A stretch of 64,000 bases of DNA from Clavulina sp. PMI_390 (Eukaryota; Basidiomycota; Agaricomycetes; Cantharellales; Hydnaceae). This document shows, in pieces, positions 32,494 through 44,300 of this stretch (within the stretch, counting starts at the first letter, position 1; each line of letters starts with the position of its first letter). The translations under genes were made by a program, and so were the position numbers. Below the pieces are notes generated by a model. That model was not told the DNA's origin and searched no databases. It saw nothing but the letters and a program-made list of their open reading frames with translations. Location of the stretch: positions 62,001 through 126,000 of the forward strand of contig WIDE01000021.1 of NCBI GenBank assembly GCA_015039315.1, written 5' to 3'.

Positions 32494-33911
32494 ATGTTTA
32501 TCACTTGGTCAACACAGATCAAAGGTAGCGAGATCAACGATATCAACCACTTTTTGTTTGGCTATGATCTTAACGAGCTTTCTTGTAGAATCTTCGAGGT
32601 TATCGCGAAGTGCACGCTCTGATAAGCTCGCAAGAAAAGCCTCCCCGCAGGTATGAGTTGTACAATTTGCTTTGGCCGTCAAAGTCACTAACGCAGTTTC
32701 ATGTGGAATCGTAGAAGAGGAAAGGTGGCGGTGGTGGCCACGGTGAGTAATGCCCTTCATTCCCGTTCCTTAGTGTCGCCATCCCACTCATGATCCTATC
32801 GCGCATCCCATTTGACTATAGGAGGAGGTGGAGGAGGGAAAGGTGGCGGTGGAGGCAAATCCTCTGGTGGTGGAAAGTCTTCTGGTGGCTCTGGTGGAGG
32901 CACCAAGTCCACTGGGAAGTCAACTTCTGGCGGTAGCACGTCCAGGCCGCGTTTCACTATCCCAGGGTCAACAAAGCGTGGCGCCACTCCATTCACTGCT
33001 GGTGGAGGCTCTATCGCCAAGATCCCTGCCGGTACCGTCTTCTCTGGCAGGAGTATTGGTGGTGGAACAAGGGGCCAGGTTTACGGGTCTTCAAGATATG
33101 GGAGCGGGTACCCATATGGAGGATATGGCTCTTATGCTGGTGGACGAGGGTTTCCTTTTGGCTTCTGGCCAATATACTGGGGGTAAGTGTTGACTACTTC
33201 TATACACTTCTCATGCTGGCGCCTCGCTGACAATCCTGCCGTTTGCTACAGTCCACACTATTATGGTGGAGACGAGGTAAGCTGATTTTTTGGACAAGCA
33301 TCATGTGGGAATACTAAATACTGATATTCTATCCTCAGTATGGGCCTGAGCGAAACAACAGCCGCCCTGGTGGAAATCTCACGACCACCCGAATAGAGAG
33401 TGTATTCTGGAAGAACATTTCAAACACTCTTTACTCTCGCGATACCACTACTCCCACCCTCGCAATCCACGCGTTCAACCTCGTTGGCGATGAAGACACC
33501 GTCCGCTCGGTACTGGATGTACTCGTCACTTCCAACTGCGACGTCGCCAACTTGACAGTCGTCCCGCTTGACGTTACCAACACAAGCCAGCCCACTCCAC
33601 AGAACGTCGTGCAATACTACCGCTCATCATCATTTGCATTGACCCTGGACGGGTACATCAATAACGCTTCGTCGCTCGCGAACATGCCGAGCAGCAACAC
33701 AAGTGCGGCGCCGAACATCCCGGACACACCGATCCCTACCAACTCAACGGACTTTACGTTCTTGGCATGCATCAATACCACGATTGGGGAGGCACTCCCT
33801 ATTTTGGACAGCGGCGCCTTCCCGAGATTTGGGGGCGTACCTGACATACAACTGGGCAGCTTGATCGGGTTATTATGGCTAATGCTGTTTGCATTAGGGC
33901 GACATACATAA
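32494..33911 (+). CDS. Glycine-rich GRGFPFGFWP-family protein, copy 3
   Basis: Six exons: 32494-32524, 32589-32650, 32715-32742, 32822-33182, 33252-33276 and 33339-33911, giving 359 aa, all GT-AG. Exon 1 encodes MFITWSTQIK, matching MLITWPKLNK of copy 2. Exons 2-3 are basic and Ser/Gly-rich. Exon 4 holds a long Gly/Ser/Lys region, SRPRFTIPG, GGGSIAKIPAG, YGSGYPYGGYG and GRGFPFGFWPIYWG. The 25-nt exon 5 encodes PHYYGGDE. Exon 6 (573 nt, identical length in all copies) carries NNSRPGGNLTTTRIESVFW, QYYRSSSFALTLDGYINNAS, NIPDTPIPTNSTDFTFLACI and a hydrophobic C terminus (LGSLIGLLWLMLFALGRHT). The tail anchor and low-complexity N terminus suggest a membrane-attached protein, perhaps facing the cytosol as no signal peptide is seen. 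Function unknown. Confidence 0.88.
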
Positions 33912-34387
33912 ATGCGGGCCTCCCTTTCTCTTTTTGAGATACTTGCTGGGGTTTTGTGATTATTGGACTTGTTTCCTATTCGTTAGATATTCTATCCTCA
34001 ATCTCCCTACTGGTCACCTATGGGTTTGATTCGAACGTCTCCCCTGACGGACGATAGTAGTTGGTATACCTCCTTTGCTCCATACCCTAACAGTTGTCTG
34101 GCATATCGTTAGAGTATCGCTCGCAAACTGCTTTATGTATTACTAGGTGTAAATCGATTGACTCTCTTATTAAAGTCGACTATGTACATCTCCTCCACAA
34201 TCATACACATGCTACAGATCTTTCAGCAAGTGCCATTCCAAAATTGGACATATATGATCGTCATGTTTGTGAGCACCTCATTTAGTCCAGCTTCCCTCAG
34301 GGTAACGAGTGGCACGTGACCGATCACTTCAACACGATCAGCCCCGCCAAAACTGAGCATTAGCTGAGCTCAATTGTCCCAATCTCA
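33912..34387. other. Intergenic; promoter of the nucleotidyltransferase-like gene
   Basis: A 476-base gap. The distal part is AT-rich 3' flank of GRG copy 3. A GGCACGTGAC box (CACGTG at 34313-34318) lies 70 bases before the next ATG, a consensus E-box that class B bHLH factors can bind. Whether the bHLH protein encoded at 19608-23589 acts here is speculation. Confidence 0.45.
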
Positions 34388-37013
34388 ATGGATGACGACA
34401 GCGGCGCTCAAAATACAGATACGCACCACAAAGACGTTATAAATGATATCCTGCGCTCCAGAGACTGGAGCGAAAACCTCGGCGAGCTTTGCGAACTCAT
34501 TGTGACGACACGAGTCAAGTTATACGAGGATGCAAGAGCTCTTGCGCGGTCCTCGAGCGATGGATCGCTATTCGAATTTACTGTAGGCAGGCTCGTAAGC
34601 TCGGTCGAAACAGGAGATGACGCCGACCTTCATGCGTTGCTCGAATTGCCACAACCGGTTCTCCATCGATTGTGGCACTCTCCTCTCCTCAGTTACGCAG
34701 CTTTCCGAAAGCTGAACACGTTTCTACATAGATATTCTGATCTCCTGCAATATTCGTTCCTCACAACCGACGTTGATGAGTGGATATTGCATAATGAGCG
34801 GAGGCTGCGCGAAACCTCTGTTGTGGCACTCGACTGGCAGAAATGCCTTGTGGACTGGTATCTATTCACGCCTATCCTACTCTCTCCCCAAAAATCGCCA
34901 TTAAATCTCCCGTCCGAGGCATTTATGTCCATCCTTCGAGAGGACTCTGCCTTCGTCTCCGGATACACCTTCCTGGATCAGCGACGACCTAAGAGGATCG
35001 AACTACAACCTTCTTTCGAGGCATTCCAAAGTTCCTTTAGCAAGATATCTTGCGGTATGCTTGAAGGCTTGGATTGGAGCCACATCTTCGTCGCCGGTGG
35101 TTCTGTGCTGTCCAGCTTGCTTCACCTCAAGGAGTGGGAAATCAAGAAGCATGTTGCTGCTGATCTCGACCTCTACATTTACGGGTTGGACATATTTGAG
35201 GCCAACCGAAAACTAGAGCACGTCTTCGAGGTTTGGACACAAAATTTACCGGACTACGCCCGTGAAACCACTCGGGTGTTAAGGAACTCGCGTACCATAA
35301 CGTTCCTGGCCAAATACCCTGTGAAACGCGTTCAAGTCGTCTTGATGCTGGTGAAAAGCCCCCTCGAGGTCCTCCTGAACTTCGACCTGGACATTTGCTG
35401 TATGGGATACGATGGCAAGAAGGTGTTGATGTTACCAAAAGCTGCTCGTGCGCTGGAGAGTATGTGCGACTGATTCTCGCGTCGGCTACTCTATCTCTTA
35501 TGAATGTCCCAAAAATTAGCTGGTTATAACGTTCTAAATATGGATTGGATTCATGGCGATTGGTTGGCCCGAAGAAAACCCTCCATACCAAACCGGTAAG
35601 ATCTTGGTGCCTAAGCCTGAAGATGCTGCTAACTACAGTCTAGGGTTTTCAAATATGCTGATAAGGTAAAGATCATCAGTGATCCTTTATCCGTGAATCT
35701 CTAAATGTGGACGTGCAGGGATTTGGTGTTCGGGTCATTCCTGTGCATCTTGACGCCTCGGGTCTCTCTGTGGACATTTTACGGACCATTGCAGAGCGAG
35801 CAGCAGAATGGACTAGGAAGAAGCTCTCAACGTAAGCTGTCTCTCTCTTCATCGGGGCTATGCATGAATTTGAGCTGAAGACATGTACTCCTATGCACAG
35901 ACGCTGTCATGGATTTGATGATGACACCTTCTTTAGTTCTTGGTTCTGCGACAATCCTGCGAATATTAGGGGCTCGCTAGTGTGGAAGCATGGGCTACGC
36001 ATAGGATTTGAGGCGGTAATGAGACATGTAGAGCTATGGAAAGCGAGTCTTGAAGGTGAATTAGAGTACGTATCACTAGCTTCAGTGCTTGATAGTTCCG
36101 CCTCCTAAGCTAATCCCATATGCCCTCTCTTAGAATCTCTGACCAATCTCCAGGACCACGACTTGAAGATTCTGATCAACAAGCTTATGATGAAATGACC
36201 TCGCTGTATACATGGGGAGATTCATTCGATCCTACTGAGCTCGATTCCGCCCTGGTCAACGCTAACCTTTCGGCCCAGTCGGAATTTGCGTCAAACATTC
36301 ATTGCGTCAAGAACTGGAGAGGTCAAACGGCTACAACGACTGAGGAGTTCCATGCGATGAGGGCCCAGTTTCTCGGTGAGTGAGTACAGTAATAGCTCTA
36401 AGCATGAAGCTGAATTTTGTTATAAAGAACAAGCTGGTCCTACTGTCCGTGTTTCTTGGGCCAAAAATGTTTCAGATGCACTCACATCCGACGGTAACCT
36501 GCAAATAAAACTTTTTACCCCCCTCGGATTTGCTGACTTTGCGAATGACCAAATCGCTCAAGCCCGCCATCAGGCGGCCCGCGGTGTACCACAAGCCTTA
36601 GAGCCTCTGGAGAAGCTTGCTACGATTGAGCTGTGGGATCGGTATAACAACGGGTATCCACCGTATGCTTCGGAGGATGGGGAGTTCGACATAATCCGAT
36701 GGAACATTGACTCTTTCCTCACGTGGCAGCAGTCAGATGAGAGGGTTGATCAGTTGAGTCACTTTCGTCCCGTTGCGTTGCTGTCAATAACACTCATAAG
36801 GAATTGTCTCGTAGAGTTCACTCAGTGCTCTGGGCACTGTTCCACTCTCACTTGTCCATGAAATATATGAAGTCTTGGAGGGCCAAGCTGTTCATGGATC
36901 AGATCTCTCGACGGTCTATCAGGAGGACGTCTGAAGATGACGCCGCCGCTTTTGCGCGGTGGATTAGGCGGGCTCCTACGGCACCTGAAGGTTGGATACT
37001 CGAGTCAACATGA
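34388..37013 (+). CDS. Nucleotidyltransferase-like multi-exon protein (737 aa)
   Basis: Eight exons: 34388-35459, 35520-35595, 35644-35665, 35719-35831, 35901-36065, 36134-36375, 36428-36752 and 36815-37013. All junctions keep phase and total 2214 nt. Visible motifs: AGGSVLSSLL (Gly237-Gly238-Ser239), AADLDLYIYGL (Asp259, Asp261), and RVQVVLMLVKSPLEVLLNFD followed by LDICCMGYDGKKV (Asp333, Asp335). A Gly-Gly-Ser helix start followed by D-x-D and a later acidic strand is the layout of the Pol-beta-type nucleotidyltransferase fold. I also recall fungal and giant-virus hypothetical proteins with the run SPSEVLxGFDVDxCCVGFDG. Later: ETGYNVLNMDWIHGDWLARR, RVFKYADKGFGVRVIP and TPLGFADFAND. The N-terminal 230 residues are helical. 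A catalytic role is not proven. Intron 2 is only 48 nt. Confidence 0.78.
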
Positions 37014-37565
37014 ATCCGAAAGCGCTTGTGCATGCTGGTTCAATAGCTAAGCGGTGATGAGCCGTTTGGGACCCATCGCCACCTCTCTAACTGTGCGCAT
37101 CAAAACGGTGTATAAGATAATCGTTCAACCTCCTGCTTACTATGGACATCTTTAGTTCCTTGTATCCTGTTGTGATAACATGTCTGCTCTGAGGGGCTGC
37201 AATCCATAAACAAAACGGGCAAGACGGCGTCAAGAGTCAAACCGTAGTCTCAATTGCCTAGTTCGGCGCGATGGAGGGTGAGAGGTTCTACATTGGCTTC
37301 ATTACAAAGCCAGTTACGAAGTCTTGGGTCACCCAACAGGCTTAGCAACCCACTCCAGTCGCTCGAGCATCGAGAAGGGACTGCAGATATTGAGCGCCTT
37401 TCCAGATTGGTGACAAAGTTCCAGAACCGGGAAAGGCGTGGCAGAGAAACAATTGCCCAAAAAAATCTCGCAAAAGCGAGCTGAATGCTCACCACGTGAG
37501 CAATACCGCACCCTTTCCAAAGAGTATCCAGCACCCACGGGCACATACTCTCAGGGAATTATCCC
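37014..37565. other. Intergenic between convergent genes
   Basis: A 552-base convergent 3' region between the nucleotidyltransferase-like gene and an F-box gene. It contains a palindromic CTCACCACGTGAGC at 37489-37502. No gene was seen. Confidence 0.4.
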
Positions 37566-38945
37566 TCAGAAGGTGGAAGCTCCGAGGTAGAAATGCTCTC
37601 TTTGTGATACAGTCACGCCGGGTATTTTCCCCTTGTCGACCCGATAGAACGACCAGAATCCCGACGCATCTCGCTGGAAAACCCATGAGATCCAACCATG
37701 GCCACTCAAAGGGCGATATTCGTTGATAATTCGAAGCAGCCCACGGGTGAGAGGAATGCTCGCAAAGTTCGACTCCAATATTCTGAGAGCTTTTTGGAAG
37801 TCCCAATAGTGCCCTTCAAGGGAATATTGATCATATTCCCAAAAAAGAATATATGTTGTTAATAGAGGGGCCAGTTGGAATATCTCTGCGACGGAATCTG
37901 CTGTCCGATAGAACCGAGTAGTGAAGATGTTGCTTGTTTCAATAGTTCCAAGCCCCTCCGATATGGCGACAAGGAATGGAAGCAGCGATGGAGCTCCCGC
38001 TAACATCGATCGTATCTCGGCGGTTTCTACGTTGGTGGTATGGATAATCTGGAGCATGGGGAAAGTGCGATACCAGGATCCAAGATCTGATGAGTTGTGC
38101 GGACGACCAACAGTTAACGATGAGATTGGCTCGCAAGCCTCAAGCACGATGTAGGTCATGTCAAAGGTCGAAGGCGCGCAAACGTGCGTCCGGTTCACCT
38201 TCTCGACGAATTTACAAGGGGGTATTTTCAGTGTGCGAGAAGTATTATCCCATGTGGGGGGCCTGAAATTGAGGGATGCAATCGAAGGGCACAGTTTGAG
38301 AAGAGTGACAACTTTCTTGAATGAGATATTCCCAGTTTCCAGTGTTTCTAGTCCCATATTTGAGAGCCACGATAATAAGATGCTCCAGACGGAGATCGAG
38401 GAGTTGTCTTCCTCACTCGGGGTGAACATGGTATTAGGTGCAAGGTGAGGGTCAAGATGGATAGGAGCGAAGGTTGAATCTCCTTCATAGGAAGTTAAGG
38501 AGAAAAGACGAAGCTCTTTGAGTCCGGTCATCATGCCCAGTATCTCCCTTAATGCATCACTAAATTCCAATAAAAGCCAACGGGCTTGCTCGCTAGTGCG
38601 GGGTGCGATCAGCTTGGCTCTGATGGTTAGTCTTCTGATGGATTGGGTGCGTTCGGGAGACGATAGGAGAAGTTTGGCGTAGAAATCAAGCCCCCTGCCC
38701 CGAGGACCAGATGCAAAGTGTAGCGGCAGCGTGAAAAACCTCCAAAACACACGATTGCAGAGCATGTTTAATCGGCGACTCGTTAGGGCGAGGAAACGTA
38801 GACACTGGCTCCTCTCTGACTTTCCAAATGCCTCGAAGATAGCGAGCCATAATTCGGGGGGGAGGCTTTCCCATAAGGGAATGGATGGGCTAGCCTTGGA
38901 CAAAGGAAGATCGCTTTCAGCCGAAACTGGGGTAACGCACTCCAT
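37566..38945 (-). CDS. F-box-like protein (459 aa)
   Basis: Intronless minus-strand gene. The first ATG is at 38945 (MECVTPVSAESD). The F-box lies at about residues 27-75 (LWESLPPELWLAIFEAFGKS ... LALTSRRLNMLCNRVFW). It is the closest relative of the truncated gene at the left edge of the window. Both share FFTLPLHF, PPCKFVEKVNRTHVCAPSTF, VLEACEPISSLTVG, the loop AGAPSLLPFLVAISEGLG and WISWVFQRDASGFWSFYRVD. This pair forms a second F-box subfamily distinct from the HPERAR/CLYWVFQRD group but with the same architecture. Predicted SCF substrate receptor; target unknown. Confidence 0.87.
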   Translation of the reverse strand: MECVTPVSAESDLPLSKASPSIPLWESLPPELWLAIFEAFGKSERSQCLRFLALTSRRLNMLCNRVFWRFFTLPLHFASGPRGRGLDFYAKLLLSSPERTQSIRRLTIRAKLIAPRTSEQARWLLLEFSDALREILGMMTGLKELRLFSLTSYEGDSTFAPIHLDPHLAPNTMFTPSEEDNSSISVWSILLSWLSNMGLETLETGNISFKKVVTLLKLCPSIASLNFRPPTWDNTSRTLKIPPCKFVEKVNRTHVCAPSTFDMTYIVLEACEPISSLTVGRPHNSSDLGSWYRTFPMLQIIHTTNVETAEIRSMLAGAPSLLPFLVAISEGLGTIETSNIFTTRFYRTADSVAEIFQLAPLLTTYILFWEYDQYSLEGHYWDFQKALRILESNFASIPLTRGLLRIINEYRPLSGHGWISWVFQRDASGFWSFYRVDKGKIPGVTVSQREHFYLGASTF

Positions 38946-39711
38946 GTCTAGCAACCGAATAGAGGTGTGTGTATGTGGGAGAAGGAATAAATTCAGATGA
39001 GCACAAACATGTATGTATAACCTGGTATGTGTATACTGACTCTACCGCGCTCAACTACCGTATTCAGCCACAACAGGCTGTCCGATGACAGCAGGGGATG
39101 TAGATGAAAATGTTCCACGGTCACGTGTCAATAAGGAGTGTGAGGAACAAAGCGAGGTTTCCGAAATCCTTTTCTTCATCTACTTTTCGCCTGCTATTTG
39201 GCTGTGTGTCTAGGGGAAAGCTGCGCCAGTTTTGTTTTGGTGAGTAGCGATTATTGCCCAGAGTACGCTACGGGCTTCAATCTATTAGGCTTTTGGGGCA
39301 AAGCTGCGCGTTTTGAGATCATCTGGAACCCAAGTAGAGAACATTTAATGCATCATGAACAATTTGCTAGATTGGGGCTCGAATTATCAACATGGTTGGT
39401 CAGGAGAACATAGCGTCGAATGGGAAGTCAATGACATGTGATGAGTTTGTCTAACAGTCGTCTGGTTCTGAAGGCTACAATGTTCAGACTTTGTGATATG
39501 AAGAGATGTGAGTCATGTAAGCAAAAGGCTCACACGCCAATATGTTTATTTTGGATTGGGATTGAATGACACCATTTAGCCAACGCATTATAAAGAGAAA
39601 GATATAGGTAGATACACATCACGTCGGGGATTGAAGACAGATAAAGATATCAAAAGATCGAAGCGGATCGCTGGCGTAGGGAAAGAAAAAGTAGAGCACT
39701 CATGCATGCTA
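38946..39711. other. Intergenic, no gene seen
   Basis: A 766-base gap between two minus-strand F-box genes. A CACGTG (39122-39127) lies about 177 bases upstream of the 38945 start. No coding relic or repeat was recognised. Confidence 0.4.
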
Positions 39712-41325
39712 CTAGGCATACATTTGATTTTCCCACTCCTCATACATGGAGAAGTCTCCGCGATTACTGATAGTGAACTCATCTGAATAGTTCGTATCGT
39801 CATCATCGTCGTCGTCGTCGTCTTCATCATCTGGAATCTCCTCACGAGGCGGTGGTGGAGGCGGTTGCTCAAAGTAGTACTTTTCGCGCTCAGTGTAATC
39901 CGCCATCTCTTTTTTCTCCAGCTGGACGCTCCACTCGCCATCCAAGGCGCGCGTGAACACCCAGCACATCCACTTGGGACTCTCCTCTCCACCCGTATTC
40001 CCGATCGCCCCAAACTCGAACACAATACGCAAGTATCCACGCTCGGCCGGCATATCTGCAAAGTGCGTCTCGAGCTCGCCATAAAGCAAAGGCATTCCGA
40101 TGGCATGGAGACGGTCGATAGACTTGTTCTGGTATAATTGCCAATGGAAATCGTCGTACAAGTCATATCGGAAGACGTACGTCGTCAGGGACGGCACACA
40201 CTGGAAGCAGCGCGCGACCATGCGCATGTCGACAGCGGCGCATATGTCAAAGGGAGATTCGGGCGAGCCGTCGTGATGCTCCGAGATGACGCGTAGCGAC
40301 CTACACAGAGGCCCAAACGAGGTCATCATGAAGACAATCCCTGTTGACGGCAAGGACTCGGTGTGGACGATTTCGACCGCATTGGATTCGTTGAGCTTGC
40401 TACACAACCGCGCGAAACACGATCGAGCGGCATCAGGGTGCTGCGAGTACAACGTAAGGACCTTGATGGGCCGCATGGCAGAGACGATGAGTGAAGCCAT
40501 AGTGATGCTCGTGTCGAGTCGAGTGAGGCAAGAAAGTGCGGAAGGAGGGAGCATGAGAGACACATCCGGCTTGGCAGGGAGTAATACGTGTAGATCGGAT
40601 ACAGAAGGGGTCATCGAAAGCACAGTGGCTACATCCTCGGGAGGCATCATGGTCGTGTGCAGCTCGCGGAGAGGAATGGTTCCGAGCCACTTGAGAAGGA
40701 GGCTCCACATAACATGGCGGAAAGAGACGGATTGTGGGGGAAGAGGGGTGGAGCACTTCGCCAGTGCGAGATTGTTGTCGCGAGGAGGTGTGATGATCTC
40801 AAAGTAATCCCCCTTGGAGAAGACTCTGATGGTCAAGGAAGTAACATGCGTGAGCAAGGAAAGTACCTGCTCGAACTGAGACACCAGCTCTGACGTAATG
40901 TACTTGGACTGGGCTCGGCTCCGAGAATAGGTGGACTTGAGGACAAGAGTAAGATGAGTGATGTAGCGGGCGCGTTCGGGCCGTCGTATTAACGCACGGG
41001 CCTTGACGAAGAAGCCGAGGGTTCTCTTGGAGAAATACACCGGTAGATTGTAGCGCTTCCACAGGAACCGATGACTGAGACCGTTCATTTCACTGCTTAC
41101 GAGAGAGCAGCTGAGTAGGTCCTCTCGAGCATCAACCATCTCGAGGATAGAGAGCCAAAGCTCCGGGGGAAGTTGGGGAAGAAGTGGCAGAGGTGTCATT
41201 TGAGACACTTGGGTAGCCATGGTGGCTGTTTTGAGCGAGGTTACGGGATGTCTGAAGGGGGTCTCGCTCCAAGGAGTCGCGAGCGTGCAATGACCCGAGA
41301 GAGTGGTTTGGACAGGAATAGGCAT
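39712..41325 (-). CDS. F-box-like protein with acidic tail (537 aa)
   Basis: Intronless minus-strand gene. The ATG at 41325 gives a 50-residue leader before the F-box (LPQLPPELWLSILEMVDARE ... SLVSSEMNGLSHRFLW); a second ATG at 41220 (MATQVSQM) is an equally reasonable start. The body keeps family landmarks in diverged form: LPVYFSKRTLGFFVKARALI, RRPERARYITHLTLVLKS, TTYVFRYDLYDDFHW, MCWVFTRALDGEWSVQ and TEREKYYFEQPP. It ends with a Pro run and an Asp/Glu-rich stretch (EEIPDDEDD plus a poly-Asp run) absent from its relatives. It is the most diverged of the type-I F-box genes in the window. Predicted SCF substrate receptor; target unknown. Confidence 0.87.
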   Translation of the reverse strand: MPIPVQTTLSGHCTLATPWSETPFRHPVTSLKTATMATQVSQMTPLPLLPQLPPELWLSILEMVDAREDLLSCSLVSSEMNGLSHRFLWKRYNLPVYFSKRTLGFFVKARALIRRPERARYITHLTLVLKSTYSRSRAQSKYITSELVSQFEQVLSLLTHVTSLTIRVFSKGDYFEIITPPRDNNLALAKCSTPLPPQSVSFRHVMWSLLLKWLGTIPLRELHTTMMPPEDVATVLSMTPSVSDLHVLLPAKPDVSLMLPPSALSCLTRLDTSITMASLIVSAMRPIKVLTLYSQHPDAARSCFARLCSKLNESNAVEIVHTESLPSTGIVFMMTSFGPLCRSLRVISEHHDGSPESPFDICAAVDMRMVARCFQCVPSLTTYVFRYDLYDDFHWQLYQNKSIDRLHAIGMPLLYGELETHFADMPAERGYLRIVFEFGAIGNTGGEESPKWMCWVFTRALDGEWSVQLEKKEMADYTEREKYYFEQPPPPPPREEIPDDEDDDDDDDDDTNYSDEFTISNRGDFSMYEEWENQMYA

Positions 41326-44300
41326 CAGGGCATTCGATAACTAGGCTCTCCGTCAGTAACTTGAACAAGAAAAGGCGTTAAGGACTGACCAGAAGTGTGT
41401 GGTTGGGACGGACGGGAGGAGGAGGAAAGAGGAGGTGAGGCGAAGCCGCGGTAGATTTCGATATTTTTGTTTCTCACGACTCGATTGCCCTATAAAGCCT
41501 GACTCAATAATCCGAGTCCCAGGAATTCCTCGATGCCATCATGTCGTATAGTTGCAGTGCAAAGGCAAATCATGAGGTTCTAATGCCGACCCAAAAAGCT
41601 GACATGCGGTGGGTTCTTTGCACATCTTCTCCCGGTTTCTGGGACTTGAGAGAGTTGCGGTCAGTTCAAACGACCGCGGTACATACATCTCGACAGGCGA
41701 GGCCCCAGTATTTGGGATCATTTCGCTTGCTTACCAGGAACCTGGCGCGAACACCGACCAATGGTTGCGAATCACGCATTCGCCGGGGCTTGCCGCCTGC
41801 CCGAAATCAGCAGCTTAAACGATTTTCTCCGCCGACGCCAGGCTGAGACAGGAGCGCTGCGGCAATCGTGCGCCCGTTTGTGGAGATCTCCGCAAATCTT
41901 ATCTAATCCACTTTCTGCTCCCATCTCCGCGGAGGGGGGCCTCCACCCATTGACACGTTGAGACATCGAGATAACGTATCTATCACTGTATAGCTGTCCT
42001 CACTGCTCGTTCTGCAAGCCGCCGATCAAGGCGAAGTGTACTTGTAACACAGCGATCAGGAACTCTATGCAGGATATGTCTGAGTGGCAATGATATTTCT
42101 GAGTGAGTCCCTCACTGTTAAGGGAGCATTCATCTTTATGCCGTTCGGGGGGCTATGGTGCGATCATGAATAGATCTAGCTATGGACGGTCCATATGGCC
42201 AGTGGCGGGGCCTGAACTGGCATGATCAAATGTAAGAATTATGAGCTCCAGATCCACTCAACATTTGAGGAGCACGGTGTGTTCCTCCCTGATCCGAGTC
42301 TTCTTTAGCTTTTATTCTTTCACGATCTTGAGCACATTTTGCCCCAGAGCAACAGCTCCCAGAACAAGCGAGGTCCAGTGTCTCTAACCCATTCATTTGA
42401 TCTGAGTCTCTTTGGTAACTGGGCGCATCACGACGGGATAGCCTTGCCGAGCGCACCCATACTCGTGGTCGCGTCGGGTGCTTTCTATTCATTGAGGCCC
42501 GACCTTTCCAGATCTCGATCTGAGCTGTCGAGGTCTCTGAACTTGTTTCAGCTTATTTATGGCTCAACCTCGAACCTAACCTTCTTCTATGAAAAATCAC
42601 AGTATCATGTCCACCCCTCCTCCCTCCCGCCGCCATCAGGATCTTCCCTTTTAAGGTTTCCCAATAATAAGCATGCTCAGATCGCAAGTGCGAAGTCCGA
42701 TGGTGCGATACTATATCATCGCAGAGATGCTGCTTACTCATGGTTCGCTTATCATGGAAAAGCGCTGACATGCGGCCAAGATAACTCCATTTTCAATTGC
42801 GAAGTATTTGGTCCACTTGATGGGTGCATATGCACGCTGTGTGGCAGGGATATCAAAAAAGAAGACGGAACATATGATACTAACGGAACCAGGGAATCTC
42901 ACCGAATCCCTTCACGACTATTCTCACCAGCTTCCTCAATGGTGCCAATGTGCAATTGCTGATATAGAGTCTATCTATAGCATCTCAATGATTAGGGCCC
43001 ATCTCGGTGTGACTGCTCCCATTAGGCGTGTCTAGAGGTGGCGTCTCCCCCTCATGGCGCCTGTAGTGGCGTTCATCCACACACTTTCAGTCTCTCAGCT
43101 GACGACACCCTCAATTTTGTGTCGCGCAACTGGATATTACTATTAAGCGCTGCAGAAAAGCTTCGTCAGCAAGGTCACATTAGTAGGACCGTCATAATAT
43201 CGGTCTTATAGAGGAAGGTAACTTTCCACTGCATTGTTACATGGGTCGGCATCTCAGGGTCCTCGCCTCGTTGAGTATCATTAACCGCAACTTTGACCGC
43301 CCTTCGGCCGAGTATACCACTCAGCATCGGCGGAGAAGTCAATCAATCGACGTTGGGGGTGGCTACTCTGTGCAACTTCGATCCAACTCCCCACTCAGCA
43401 ATTAATCGAACACCGGAAATCAAATCGAGCGCTTGTGGTTTGGTTTCCTCGCACACTGACATGGGTACTAACCTTACCGTGGCCACGGGAAGTCCGGACG
43501 CCGGGCTCAGTACGGCTGCGGCTTCGCGGGCTCATATTCATCAGCCTGAGTAAAGCTCGCTGTCAGAGCACAGGAGTAGCTGAGGGATCAAAACTTAAGC
43601 TACGAGGCACCAGGCACCACGGAGTTACGCAACAATGAAGCAGCACTGAATGATGGCTTCTCGAAGGACCCCTTAACGTACCTGCTTCACATGTTTCTCC
43701 ATCCGTCACGCTTGTCTTAGGCTGAAGAAGTGGGGTAACTCTAATCACGGGCCCGGAATGGAAAGTGCGTACCGCACTCTTCTTGTGACCTTCCTCTATT
43801 GGCAGTCTCTACTTCGGCTAGACGTAATCCTTCCTTTCGGGGTTTTGTCACAGCTCAGAGCCGCCGTGATCCGCCCTCGCTCTGCGCCTCCTAATCTGGG
43901 CACACTATTCAGTTTATTGCATATTTTTGTTCGACTGCATGAATTAGTGAAGAAGCGTTCTTGGCATCGTGTTTTTGACAGCTAATTCCGTTATGCATCC
44001 CACTTCAGGAATGTTCGATGGATACATCTGGATCGACGGACCGGCGACCGTGAACTCAACCCGCGATCAATGGGTATTACAGACTGAGAAATGATGATTT
44101 GGCGTGCATGGAAATCCATGTCACTTGCCATCGTCGACCCAGAAACCGCCCAAGAGGTCCGACCTAACCATCCATCGAGGGCCGTATGACTACCTTACGT
44201 TCCCTCTCATAACTCTCTTCATCTTCGCCCGTCGTGCTTCATTTCTTCCTCCCATCACACTTGTACGTGGCACCCCGCCTAACATTTGCAACCCCTGGCC

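Noticed and set aside
32564..32650. Alternative GRG copy 3 start at ATG 32564 (MILTSFLVESS), giving a short hydrophobic N terminus
   Set aside because: It lies inside intron 1. The 31-nt first exon MFITWSTQIK matches copy 2 in sequence, length and phase, so the spliced start at 32494 is better supported.
42339..42962. Plus-strand open frame of about 207 codons
   Set aside because: It begins with TTG, has no suitably placed ATG, no recognisable motif and no paralogue in the window.
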